Source: Pseudomonadota bacterium | GTDB lineage: Bacteria; Pseudomonadota; Gammaproteobacteria; Burkholderiales; Burkholderiaceae_C | NCBI GenBank assembly: GCA_018240325.1 | Contig: JAFEFZ010000258.1 | Span: forward strand, 1-38,262 | Length of the DNA stretch: 38,262 nucleotides | Reading direction: 5' to 3' | Shown here: positions 6,300-14,294 of the stretch, piece by piece | How positions within the stretch are numbered: the first letter of the stretch is position 1 | Layout of the letters: every line of letters begins with the position of its first letter | Made by a program: the position numbers and the translations under genes | The notes under the pieces: generated by a model | Database searches by the model: none | What the model saw: only the letters and a program-made list of their open reading frames with translations | What the model was told of the DNA's origin: nothing

Positions 6300-9200
6300 T
6301 CAGTGCGCCATCCGCCGCCGCGTCGCGAGCGCAGCGATACCTGCCAACAGCAGCAGCGCCAGCGTGCCCGGCTCAGGCACCGAGCCCTGGCGGACTACGT
6401 TCGCCCGCAGATTTACGGTTATCGCGTCGAGCACCAGGTCCGACTGGGAGTCGTTGTGGCTGATCCCGTTGAAGGCGAAGCTGCCGGTGAACAGGCCCTC
6501 GTTCAACGCGTCGAAGCTCAGCGTCAGGCCGCCGAGCGTCGCACCCGCCGCGAGGTCGACCGCGCCGAACCCGCTGCCGAGGAAGTCGCCCAGGCCGGCG
6601 AGGTTGAAGCTGCCCATGAGGTCGTCGGCCGGGCCCGTCACGTCGTTGGTCAGTGCCAGGATCCCGGTGCTGCTGCCCGAGCCGATCAACAGGTTGCCGA
6701 AGTCCAGCGTGCAGACCAGCCCGAGGCAGCCGAAGCTTCCCGCGCCGCCGCTTTTGCTGAACAGCGCCTTGGCGATCTCGTTGACCTGCGCCGACAGCGT
6801 CACCTGTTCGCTGCCGAGGTCGAGGTCGGCCATGTCGGGGTTCTGGCTGACGAAGGCGACGGTGGCGCTGCCGTTGAACACGCCGGCACTGGCCGTGGAC
6901 AGCCCGACGACCAACGTCCCGCCGGCGTTGCTCTGCCCGGCACCGAGCCCCGCGGAGCTGCCGCCGGCGGTGAACGGGCCGACGGCGCCGCCGGCGCTGG
7001 CTTTCATCGTGTCGTTGAGCGCGGTCGCCGCGGCGGCGTTGGTCACCGTCACGTTCTGCGCCGCCACGACATCGCCCTTGCGGACGACGCCGAAGCTGAT
7101 CACCGGCGTGTTCAGCTGCGCGACGGCAGGCGTGTAGACCTTGCCGCTGACCGCGACGTCGGCCGACCCGATCGAGATCGCGCTGAAGCCGCTGGTGCCG
7201 GCGCCGTCGGATTCGAGCGCAACGTTGACGTTGCCGCCGAACGAACCGGCCGCAGCGGTCGACAGGCTGACCGTGCGCGATTCCGATCCCCCGGCGGCGA
7301 TCAGTCCGGTGGTGGCCGGCGGCGCGACCGTAAACCCGGCGGGTGCGGCGCCGATCGTGCCGCGCAGGCCCTCGCTGTAGCCGTCGTTGGCGGCGGTGTT
7401 GGCGATGTTCAGCGTGCCGGTCGCCGCAGCGTCGCCGACGCGGCGCGCGGCGAGGGCAACCGACGGCGTCACGCTGGCCTGCGCGAGCCGGTAGACCTCG
7501 GCGTTCATCGTCACCGACTGCGATGGCAGCGCAGTCGGCACGCCGCTGTTGAAGCTGCCGTCGGACTGGAAGTCGACCGTCACCGTCCCGCTCTTGGCGC
7601 CGGCGGTCGCGAGCCCGTTGAGCGTCGCGCTCATCGACGCGTTGTTCGACGCGCCCGCCGCAAGGCCGGCGATGCTGCCGCCGTTGTGGGTGGCGCCGCC
7701 GCTGGTGCCGCCGAAGGCGGCGTTCAGCCCTTCGGCCGGGCCGGCCGCGAGGTTGCTGATCGTCAACTGCTGCGTCTGGCTGCTGACCTGCCCCTCACGG
7801 AACTTGCCGAAGTTCACGCTCGTCGGCGCCAGGCCCGCGACCGCCAGGTTGCCGATCTGCGCCTGGATCGTCGCCAGCGACTGCAGGAACTCGCTCGGCA
7901 GGTTGAGGATGCCGAGCCCGCTGGTGGTGGCGCCGTTCGAGGCCAGCACCACCTCGACGCTGGCGTTGACGCTGCCCGCGGCACCGGTGTTGAGCGTGAC
8001 CTTCAGCGTGGTGTTGTCGCTGGCGCCGGCGGCGAGGTTGGTCAGCGAACCGGTGCCACTGAGCAGCCCCGCACCGGTGCCGGTGATCGCGCCGAAGCCG
8101 GCGTTCAGGCCCTCGCTGAACCCGTCGGCGAGCGCGTTGTTCGACACCGTGATGAAGCGCTCCTGGGTCGTACCGACGAGCACATTGCCGAAGTTCAGGT
8201 TGCCGATCACGGCCGGTGCGGCTACGCGGTAGCCGGTGGCGGTGAGCGCGATGTTCTGCTGGTTGGCATTGATCGTGCCGAAGCTGCCGTCGATCAGCTG
8301 GCCGTTGGTCGTGTACTGGATCGCCATCGAGCCGTTGTTCACGCCCGCCACGCCGCCGGCCACCGACGCGGTGATCGCGTTCGCCAGGCTGCTGCCCGGG
8401 TTCATGAAGCCGGCGCCGAGGTTGTTCACGGCGCTGAAGTTGCCGGTCATCGTCGGCGTCGCGGCGATGCCGAGGCGCTCGGCGCCGGCGCCGCTGGCCG
8501 TGTTCTGCACCGCGAAGTCCTGCGACGGCTGCGTGCCGCCGACGCGGAAGTTGCCCAGGTTCACCGGCCCCGGCGAAGGCGTGGCGTTGCCCTGGGCCAG
8601 CGTCGTGACCAGGCCGCTCAGGTTGATGAGCTGCGTCGGCACGTTCTCGAAGTTGCTGTAGACGGCGATCGTCTGGCCGGTGAGCGCGCCGCCGGTCGCG
8701 CCGCTCATCGTCACCGCCAGGTTGCCGGAGTTGCCGCCGGCGGCGATCGGGCCGAAGTTGCCGGCGGTGACGCCGCTGCCCGACAGCCGCGCGTCGGTGA
8801 TGTTGCCGCCGTTGGCCGCCGTCTGGATCGCTCCGCGGATGCTGGCGCCGGTGCCGTTGTTGGCGACCTGGTAGTTCACCGTCTTCGAACCGTTGCCGCG
8901 CACCGCGCCGATGTCGAGGGTGAAGGTGTTCGCGCCGGCCGGCGTCAGCGCGGCCGGGTTGCCGGTGGCGGTGATCGTCTGCGATGCGTTCAACCCCTGG
9001 ATCTGCCCGGCGCCGGTCACGCCGGCGCGGCGGTCGAAGGTGTTGCCGCTGGTGAAGCCGGTGTTGGTGTAGTCGCTGCCGACGATGATGTCGGCGGCGG
9101 CGGCGATGCTGCCGCCACTGCGGTTGAGGTTGCCGCTGATCGACAGCGGAGTCGCCGCTGCCACCGTCGTCGTGCCGCCGGAGAGGTTGTTCAGCGTGCC

Positions 9201-12200
9201 GGTCAAGGTGCGCGGCGCGCCGCCGCTGACGTTGAACTGCGCGTTGTTGTCGACGTTGGCGGTGATCGTCCCGCCGGAGTAGTTCAGCTTGTCGTTGTTG
9301 ATGATCAGCGGGGCAGTGAGCGCGCCGCCGGCGACGTTGAGCGTGCCGCTGGCGCTGTCGGCGTTCGGCCGGATGCCGATCGTTCCGGTCGAGACGAGGT
9401 TGCCGCCGTTCAGCTGGTAGACCCCGGTGCCGCCCGAGCCCTGCCCGAAGGTGGCGCCGCCGATCTGCATGAAGGTCGTGTTGTGCGTGCCGCCGTTCTG
9501 GACGAAGGTGCCGCTGCCGGCCAGGCCGACCCGCGTGCCGCCGTCGACGCCGTTGGTGTTGACGACGTTGAGTACGCCGTCGTGGAGCTGGTAGTTGCCG
9601 ATGCTGCCCGCGCCGGCGCCGACGCGAAGGCCGCCGGCGGTCACGGTCGTGCCGGCGCCGTTCTGGCCCATGAGGGCGCTGCCGAACTCGCCCAGCGTCA
9701 GGCGGTTATCGACCGCCAGCACGCCGGTGCCGAACACCGACACCGTCGCGGAGCCGCCGGCGAGCGCGCCGGCGATCAGGCTGCCGCCGCTGACGACGTT
9801 GAAGCTGCCGCCCGCGACGCCGAGGTTGCCGATGCCCTCGACGCCGAAGCGCGCCTGGCCGGCGATGTCGACGACACCGCCGCTGAGGTTGAAGTTGCCG
9901 ACCTTGCCCGGGTTCACGCCTGCGTCGAGCTTGATCGCTGCGGTCGAGCCGCCTTGTTGGGTGAAGGTGCCGGTGCCGTCGCGCGCGACGACGATGCCGG
10001 TCGAGCCGTTGACCTGGAGCTGGCCGCCGGTGATCTTGTAGCTGCCGACTTCGCCCGCAAGGTCGCCGACGAGCAGCCCGCCGCCGATCGTGTGCACCGA
10101 GGTGCCGTGCTGCTCGAACTCGCCGCCGCCGCCGTTGCCGATCGACACGTTGGCCGCCACGTCGAGCGTGGCGCCGCCCGACAGCGTGTACTTGCCGGCT
10201 TTGCCGACGAACAGGCCGAAGATCGGGTCGTTGACGAACACCTGCCCGCCGCTCTGGTCGACGCGGGCGTTGATCGCCGAAGCGCCGCCGCCGACCGACA
10301 GGTTGTTCGCGACGTTGATCGTTCCGGCGGTCATCGCCAGGATCGAATCGGCGCCGATGAAGATGCCAACGTTGAGGAAGTCGGTGTTGAAGGTGCCGCC
10401 GCTCTGGTTGAAGCGCGCGATTCCGCCCTCGCCGACATAGGCCACGCCCGACTGCAGTACGCCGGTGCCCGAGAGGTTGTAGGTGCCCGAGGCGTTGCCG
10501 CTGCCGATGAAGAGCTGCCCGGTGATGTGCGTGCCGCCGCTGTGGTTGAACACGCCGTTGGCTGGTGTCCCTAGGCCGGCCTCGCCGATGCGGGTCAGGC
10601 CGCTGACCGTCACGGTACCGGCGCTCATCGTGTAGGTGCCGGTGCCGCCGCCGATGTCGCCCCCACCGCCGACGATCAGGTTGCCGCCGACGAGCGCGGC
10701 CCCGCCGGTCTGGGTGAAGGTCCCGAGCCCGCCCGGTTCGCCGGCGAAGCCGTTGTTGCCGACGCCGATGACGACGTTGTTGCTCGCATCGAGCGTGCCG
10801 CCTGACAGGTTGTATTGGCCGAACCGCCGGGTCGGATCGGTGTTCGGGCCATCGCCGACACGCAGCTGGCCCGCGACGTTGACCGTGCCGTCGGCCTGGT
10901 TGAGGACGCCGCGGCCGAAGCCGCCGACCCAGAGGTCGTTGAAGCTGGCCACCGCAGTCGCGCCGCTGATGTTGTAGACGGTGTCGTAGTCGGATCCGCC
11001 GCTGTTGCCGACGATGAACAGGCCGGAGTTGGTGTGCGTGCCGCCGGTCTGGTCGAACAGGCTCTTGTTCGACATGCTGGCGAAGCTGCCGCTCGACAGG
11101 CTGCCGTCGTTCAGCGTGTAGCGGCTGGTCGCGCCGCCGGCGCCGTCGTCGACGCCGTCCTGATAGAAGGCGCCGTTGACGATCACCGCGCCGCCGTTCT
11201 GCACGAACGCGCCCTTGCCGGCCGCGCTCGGGAAGCCGAGCGTCGGGTCCGTGGTCCCGATGCCTAGGTCGCCGTTGATCGTCAGCGTTCCGGCGTCGAT
11301 CGTGTAGGTCCCTTGGCCGCCGCTTTGCGCGCCGAGCACCAGGGTCTGCAGATCGGCCGTGCCGTCAATGTGGTTGAAGGTGCCGACGCCGGCGTTGCCG
11401 ACGAACGTCGTCGGCGTGCCGCCGCTGACCGTGAGCGATCCGCCGCCGTCGAGGTTGTAGGTGCCGTCACCGGTCGCCTGGTTGCCGAGGATCAACTCGC
11501 CGGTCACGTTGTGCGTGAAGCCGTTGTTGTTGAACACGCCGGTGCCGGCGTCGCCGACGATCAGCTGGTCGTTCAGCGTGCCGCCGTTCAGGTCATAGGT
11601 GCCGAACCCGCCCGCGGCGCGACCGAGGACCAATTGGCCCGCAGAGACGTCTCCGCCATCCTGCGTGAATACGCCGGTGCCGGCGTCGCCGACGACCAGC
11701 GCGGCGGCGACGTTCAGCGTTCCGCCGACGAGCGAGTAACTGCCCAAAGCGCCGGCCTGCTCGCCGAGGATCAGGTCGCCACCGTCGCCGCCGACCTGCA
11801 CGACCGAATCGGCATGGTTCTGAACGATGCTGCCGGACGACCCGTCGAGCGCGCCCACGACGAGGCGCCCGCCGCTGCCGATCTGCAACTGCTGACCCAC
11901 GCCGAGCTGGTACGCAGCGGTCCCGGCGCTGCCGACGGTCATTTCCTGTACCGACAGCGCGCCGGTGTCCTGGTGGACGACCGTCACCCCATCGATCAGC
12001 AGCGTCTTGTAGTTCGGATTCGCGGTCTCGTTGTAGTCGACGGTGGTGACGCCGCCCAAGCCATCGGTCACCTCGACGTCGTAGTCGTCGGCCGGGACGC
12101 CGTTGTCCCAGTTCGAAGCGTTGCTCCAGTCCGAGTCCGCACCTTGCCACGAAGTCAACTGCGCCTGAGGCGCGCTCGTCATGCCCAGCGCGAAGATCGC

Positions 12201-12236
12201 GCAAGCGATACGGGTCAGCTTGGGACGGTAGGCCAT
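6300..12236 (-). CDS. Giant PEP-CTERM beta-repeat surface protein
   Basis: A 1978-aa predicted exported protein. The ATG at 12236 has an excellent GAGGAG ribosome-binding site and gives a signal peptide (MAYRPKLTRIACAIFALGM, likely cleaved after PQA). Residues of about 30-1050 consist of dozens of short degenerate repeats of the pattern G-x-[FY]-x-x-x-GG-x(4)-[LV]-x-[VI]-G, as in autotransporter-like beta-helix passengers. About 1080-1940 holds several repeats of 110-130 residues, each beginning near NFG-x-[LVF]-x-x-G and ending in an Ig-like beta pattern, similar to choice-of-anchor domains. The C-terminus is a textbook PEP-CTERM tripartite signal: VPEPGT, hydrophobic LALLLLAGIAALA, basic TRRRMAH. 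In this family exosortase recognises the signal and processes it at the inner membrane; no exosortase gene lies in the window. Probable role: cell-surface or extracellular-matrix structure. Confidence 0.9.
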   Translation of the reverse strand: MAYRPKLTRIACAIFALGMTSAPQAQLTSWQGADSDWSNASNWDNGVPADDYDVEVTDGLGGVTTVDYNETANPNYKTLLIDGVTVVHQDTGALSVQEMTVGSAGTAAYQLGVGQQLQIGSGGRLVVGALDGSSGSIVQNHADSVVQVGGDGGDLILGEQAGALGSYSLVGGTLNVAAALVVGDAGTGVFTQDGGDVSAGQLVLGRAAGGFGTYDLNGGTLNDQLIVGDAGTGVFNNNGFTHNVTGELILGNQATGDGTYNLDGGGSLTVSGGTPTTFVGNAGVGTFNHIDGTADLQTLVLGAQSGGQGTYTIDAGTLTINGDLGIGTTDPTLGFPSAAGKGAFVQNGGAVIVNGAFYQDGVDDGAGGATSRYTLNDGSLSSGSFASMSNKSLFDQTGGTHTNSGLFIVGNSGGSDYDTVYNISGATAVASFNDLWVGGFGRGVLNQADGTVNVAGQLRVGDGPNTDPTRRFGQYNLSGGTLDASNNVVIGVGNNGFAGEPGGLGTFTQTGGAALVGGNLIVGGGGDIGGGTGTYTMSAGTVTVSGLTRIGEAGLGTPANGVFNHSGGTHITGQLFIGSGNASGTYNLSGTGVLQSGVAYVGEGGIARFNQSGGTFNTDFLNVGIFIGADSILAMTAGTINVANNLSVGGGASAINARVDQSGGQVFVNDPIFGLFVGKAGKYTLSGGATLDVAANVSIGNGGGGEFEQHGTSVHTIGGGLLVGDLAGEVGSYKITGGQLQVNGSTGIVVARDGTGTFTQQGGSTAAIKLDAGVNPGKVGNFNLSGGVVDIAGQARFGVEGIGNLGVAGGSFNVVSGGSLIAGALAGGSATVSVFGTGVLAVDNRLTLGEFGSALMGQNGAGTTVTAGGLRVGAGAGSIGNYQLHDGVLNVVNTNGVDGGTRVGLAGSGTFVQNGGTHNTTFMQIGGATFGQGSGGTGVYQLNGGNLVSTGTIGIRPNADSASGTLNVAGGALTAPLIINNDKLNYSGGTITANVDNNAQFNVSGGAPRTLTGTLNNLSGGTTTVAAATPLSISGNLNRSGGSIAAAADIIVGSDYTNTGFTSGNTFDRRAGVTGAGQIQGLNASQTITATGNPAALTPAGANTFTLDIGAVRGNGSKTVNYQVANNGTGASIRGAIQTAANGGNITDARLSGSGVTAGNFGPIAAGGNSGNLAVTMSGATGGALTGQTIAVYSNFENVPTQLINLSGLVTTLAQGNATPSPGPVNLGNFRVGGTQPSQDFAVQNTASGAGAERLGIAATPTMTGNFSAVNNLGAGFMNPGSSLANAITASVAGGVAGVNNGSMAIQYTTNGQLIDGSFGTINANQQNIALTATGYRVAAPAVIGNLNFGNVLVGTTQERFITVSNNALADGFSEGLNAGFGAITGTGAGLLSGTGSLTNLAAGASDNTTLKVTLNTGAAGSVNASVEVVLASNGATTSGLGILNLPSEFLQSLATIQAQIGNLAVAGLAPTSVNFGKFREGQVSSQTQQLTISNLAAGPAEGLNAAFGGTSGGATHNGGSIAGLAAGASNNASMSATLNGLATAGAKSGTVTVDFQSDGSFNSGVPTALPSQSVTMNAEVYRLAQASVTPSVALAARRVGDAAATGTLNIANTAANDGYSEGLRGTIGAAPAGFTVAPPATTGLIAAGGSESRTVSLSTAAAGSFGGNVNVALESDGAGTSGFSAISIGSADVAVSGKVYTPAVAQLNTPVISFGVVRKGDVVAAQNVTVTNAAAATALNDTMKASAGGAVGPFTAGGSSAGLGAGQSNAGGTLVVGLSTASAGVFNGSATVAFVSQNPDMADLDLGSEQVTLSAQVNEIAKALFSKSGGAGSFGCLGLVCTLDFGNLLIGSGSSTGILALTNDVTGPADDLMGSFNLAGLGDFLGSGFGAVDLAAGATLGGLTLSFDALNEGLFTGSFAFNGISHNDSQSDLVLDAITVNLRANVVRQGSVPEPGTLALLLLAGIAALATRRRMAH

Positions 12237-12271
12237 GGTGATCTCCTCTTCTGCGGAATCGGTCGAGCCGA

Positions 12272-12691
12272 TCAGGGTTTGGCCGCCGGCGTCTTCTGCG
12301 CTTCGGCGATCAGTTGGGCGACCTTCGAGTCGGCTCCGACCGGCTCGATCATCAGGATGGTTCGGGCGTTGAGCACCATGTATCCGGGCGCGTGCCACTC
12401 GCGGCCGCGGCGGATCAGCACGCTGGTCGGCTGCTTGGTCTCGGGGTTGACCTGCTGCTGGACGTAGAACACGTCGTCGAGCCGCGGGTAGTCGGTACCG
12501 AGCGCGGACAACTTGCCGAAGAACACCTGGCCGTTGGCCAGGAACACCGCCTGATACTGGGAATCGAACTTCGGCGCCGACCCGCCGCCGCAACCGGCGA
12601 GCGAGATGGAGAACAACATCAGCGCAGCCACCCGTTGCAGGCGGCAGCTCAGGCTCGAACGGCGCCCCTCAGGAAGTTTGACGTGAATCAA
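12272..12691 (-). CDS. Predicted lipoprotein, first gene of the PEP-CTERM operon
   Basis: A 139-aa predicted lipoprotein. From the TTG at 12691 the N-region is MIHVKLPEGRRSSLSCRLQR, followed by a hydrophobic core and the lipobox LAGC (Cys 34). The mature protein is compact, with segments such as YQAVFLANGQVFFGKLS, YPRLDDVFYVQQQV and MVLNARTILMIEPV. This alternating beta pattern resembles a small beta-barrel domain of unknown function. The TTG is supported by GGGAG six bases upstream and by its distance from the sigma-54 site; a GTG at 12709 would lie almost at the predicted transcript start. The gene ends 35 bases before the giant PEP-CTERM gene, on the same strand and probably in the same transcript. 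Confidence 0.75.
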   Translation of the reverse strand: MIHVKLPEGRRSSLSCRLQRVAALMLFSISLAGCGGGSAPKFDSQYQAVFLANGQVFFGKLSALGTDYPRLDDVFYVQQQVNPETKQPTSVLIRRGREWHAPGYMVLNARTILMIEPVGADSKVAQLIAEAQKTPAAKP

Positions 12692-12697
12692 CAGATT

Positions 12698-12702
12698 CTC
12701 CC
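12698..12702 (-). promoter_or_regulatory. Ribosome-binding site deciding the TTG start of the lipoprotein
   Basis: Read on the minus strand this is GGGAG, six bases before the TTG at 12691. It favours that start over the GTG at 12709, which has no such site and would sit only a few bases from the predicted transcription start. Confidence 0.6.
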
Positions 12703-12726
12703 GATGCACTGACGCCCAGATACGAA

Positions 12727-12742
12727 TGCAAGGTTCGCGCCA
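12727..12742 (-). promoter_or_regulatory. Sigma-54 (RpoN) promoter of the PEP-CTERM operon
   Basis: On the minus strand the sequence reads TGGCGCGAACCTTGCA. It matches the sigma-54 consensus TGGCACG-N4-TTGCW with exact spacing and a single change (A to G within the -24 box). The invariant GG and GC are in place. Transcription would start near 12716, about 25 bases before the TTG start of the lipoprotein gene. RpoN control of PEP-CTERM genes, with a PrsK/PrsR-type two-component system, is described for other PEP-CTERM bacteria. No bacterial enhancer-binding protein is encoded in this window. Confidence 0.75.
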
Positions 12743-12758
12743 ACAACCTAAGTTGTTG
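12741..12758. repeat. Inverted repeat overlapping the -24 element
   Basis: CAACAAC-CTAA-GTTGTTG: perfect 7-bp arms with a 4-base spacer. The left arm touches the -24 box of the sigma-54 promoter. Its position makes it a candidate operator, but the arms are low in complexity. Confidence 0.5.
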
Positions 12759-12771
12759 ATTCTGAAAGTGG

Positions 12772-12799
12772 GCACCGAACGGGCTGTAAAGCGCACCGA
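12772..12799 (-). promoter_or_regulatory. Phased direct repeats upstream of the sigma-54 promoter
   Basis: The heptamer TCGGTGC (minus strand) occurs at 12772-12778 and 12793-12799, exactly 21 bp apart, so both copies face the same side of the helix. They lie about 30-57 bp upstream of the -24 element. This is close for an enhancer-type site but possible for an accessory regulator. Evidence is limited to spacing and identity. Confidence 0.3.
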
Positions 12800-13094
12800 C
12801 AGTCGGCGAGCGGCTCGCGCCCGGGCCCCGCTGCGACGGCGGTTTCGCGTTCCGGCCAACGCTCATGTGCCGCGGTGCGCGCAAACGCCAGCCTGCCCCG
12901 TTCGCGCGCCGCGCAACGTCCGAGCAGCCATGCCACGCACATCGGCCACGCGCGGCCGGCCGCGTGGCACGCCTTGTCAGCCCAGTGCGTGGCGGATGCG
13001 GCCGAACCCGTCGAGGCCGGAGGTGAACGAGGCCACCATCAGCGAAGCCCGAGTCCCTTCCAATGAGGTGCGAGCCTTGGGGCTGGGTTCGTGA

Positions 13095-13259
13095 TTCGAA
13101 CGACGAACGATGGCGCGCCAGATGGCGCGCGAGCCGATGGTGAAGGATGGCCGCTCGGGCGTGGTGCACGCCGACAGCGTGCACCACGGCGGCTTCGACC
13201 GCATCGGGGGGCTGTCCCGCCTCGACGCCGTCGACCGCGTCACCCAGTGGGAGCTCTCG
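13095..13259 (+). pseudogene. Probable DDE/integrase-core transposase remnant
   Basis: In one plus-strand frame a short stretch reads HADSVHHG, then twelve residues, then AVDRVTQWELS. This matches the first catalytic block of integrase-core transposases, typically (V)DTVHQG-x(12)-AVDxVTQWE, with identical spacing and the first catalytic Asp. The frame is closed upstream by a TGA at 13092-13094 and the similarity stops after ELS, so only a fragment of the catalytic domain is left. The second D and the E of the DDE triad are missing. The call rests on this single block; no terminal inverted repeats are visible around it. Confidence 0.45.
13161..13187. repeat. Perfect 11-bp stem hairpin
   Basis: GTGGTGCACGC-CGACA-GCGTGCACCAC: 11-bp perfect arms around a five-base loop. 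It lies inside the transposase-like fragment and there is no T-run after it on either strand. It may be a chance product of the coding pattern (VVHADSVHH) or a structured DNA/RNA element. Confidence 0.6.
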
Positions 13260-13466
13260 TGCCCACGGCCACGACGATTGCCCGCAGCCGCCGCCGCACC
13301 GCAACGGCAACGGCCAGGCCGGGACGAAGGACGGCGCGGTGTTGCCCAAGGTCCGCGCCTGCGCGTACATGCCCCGGCGTCACGCCGCCTACCGGCCCGG
13401 CGCCGAGCGAGCACCCGGCGCAGCCGGAGTGCGCGCGTCGCCGAGGCCGCCGCGCGCGCCGGCGCG

Positions 13467-14294
13467 TCAGCGCAGCGCGTCGCACAGCAGCGGGTTGACC
13501 ACCGCCGGCGCGTCGAGCTGCATCCAGTGCGACAAGCCGTCGAGCCGGACGAAGCGCCACGGCCCTTCGACCCAGTGCTCGGTATCGCGCATCTGCGCTT
13601 CGCAGAGGTAGCGGTCGCCGCTGCTCCAGATGCCGGTGACCGGCAGCGCGGGCTTCGGATAGCCCTTGGGCAGGACCAGGACGAGGTTCGCCCGGTACCA
13701 GTTGATCGCCGCGGTCAGCCGCCCGGGCCGCGACAGCTTGGCCTTCCAGCGTTCGACCTCCGGATGGTCGCGCGTGAACCAGCGGACGAAGCGCCAGTCG
13801 CGCGCCTTCATCACCCACTCGGCCACGCCGCGCAGCTGGAAGAACAGCACATACCAGGCCATCGCCTTCTGCTCCAGCGGAGCGCGCGTGTACGCGCTCA
13901 GGTGGCCGACCGACAGCGCGATGTACTTCGCCACGCGCTCGGGGTGGCGAAAGCACAGCCACCACGACAGCAGCGCGCCCCAGTCGTGGCCGACGAGGCG
14001 CACCCGGTCGATGCCGAGCGCGTCGAGGATCGCGACCAGGTCGCCGGCGAGCCGGTCGATGCGGTAGGCCGACACGTCGCGCGGCGCCTCGGTCAGACCG
14101 CAGCCGCGCATGTCGGGCGCGATCACGCGGTAGCCCGCCTGCACCAGCGCCGGGATTTGGTGGCGCCAGACCTCGTGGTCGTCGGGGAAGCCGTGCACCA
14201 GCAGCACGTCCGGGCCCTGCCCCGCGACGATCACGTGGTAGTCGAGGCCGTTGATGACCATGCGGCGTGACGGGAATTCCACGGCCCGCTCCAT
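13467..14294 (-). CDS. Alpha/beta hydrolase, epoxide-hydrolase-like
   Basis: A 275-aa alpha/beta-fold hydrolase. The oxyanion-hole motif LVHGFPDDHEVW and the nucleophile elbow GHDWGALLSWW, with Asp as nucleophile, are characteristic of the epoxide hydrolase/haloalkane dehalogenase branch. IAPDMRGCGLTEAP is also typical of that group. An acid (SSGDRYL) and the catalytic His (DGLSHWMQLD) follow near the C-terminus. No signal peptide is visible, so it should be cytoplasmic. The ATG overlaps the stop of the dehydrogenase gene by one base (TGATG), and it is the last gene of the five-gene operon. Epoxide hydrolase is the best guess, but an ester or dehalogenase substrate cannot be excluded. Confidence 0.88.
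   Translation of the reverse strand: MERAVEFPSRRMVINGLDYHVIVAGQGPDVLLVHGFPDDHEVWRHQIPALVQAGYRVIAPDMRGCGLTEAPRDVSAYRIDRLAGDLVAILDALGIDRVRLVGHDWGALLSWWLCFRHPERVAKYIALSVGHLSAYTRAPLEQKAMAWYVLFFQLRGVAEWVMKARDWRFVRWFTRDHPEVERWKAKLSRPGRLTAAINWYRANLVLVLPKGYPKPALPVTGIWSSGDRYLCEAQMRDTEHWVEGPWRFVRLDGLSHWMQLDAPAVVNPLLCDALR

Larger units (their letters stand above)
12692..13466. other. Long non-coding stretch between PEP-CTERM locus and redox operon
   Basis: These 775 bases hold the sigma-54 promoter and nearby repeats (12727-12799), a probable transposase remnant (13095-13259) with a strong hairpin inside it, and otherwise G+C-rich sequence with no convincing gene. Frames that stay open on both strands from about 12700 to 13400 are Arg/Ala/Pro-rich with no domain signature. 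Neither neighbouring operon shows a hairpin followed by a T-run at this side. Confidence 0.6.

Noticed and set aside
5880-10574. A plus-strand frame open for more than 1500 codons opposite the PEP-CTERM gene
   Set aside because: It is antisense to a gene with a signal peptide, repeats and a sorting signal. Its own translation is Arg/Asp/Val/Glu-rich without motifs, as expected of shadow frames in G+C-rich DNA.
12977-13414. A minus-strand frame of 145 codons across the transposase-like region
   Set aside because: It is the antisense of the transposase-like block and has no domain or ribosome-binding site; the plus-strand reading gives recognisable catalytic spacing.
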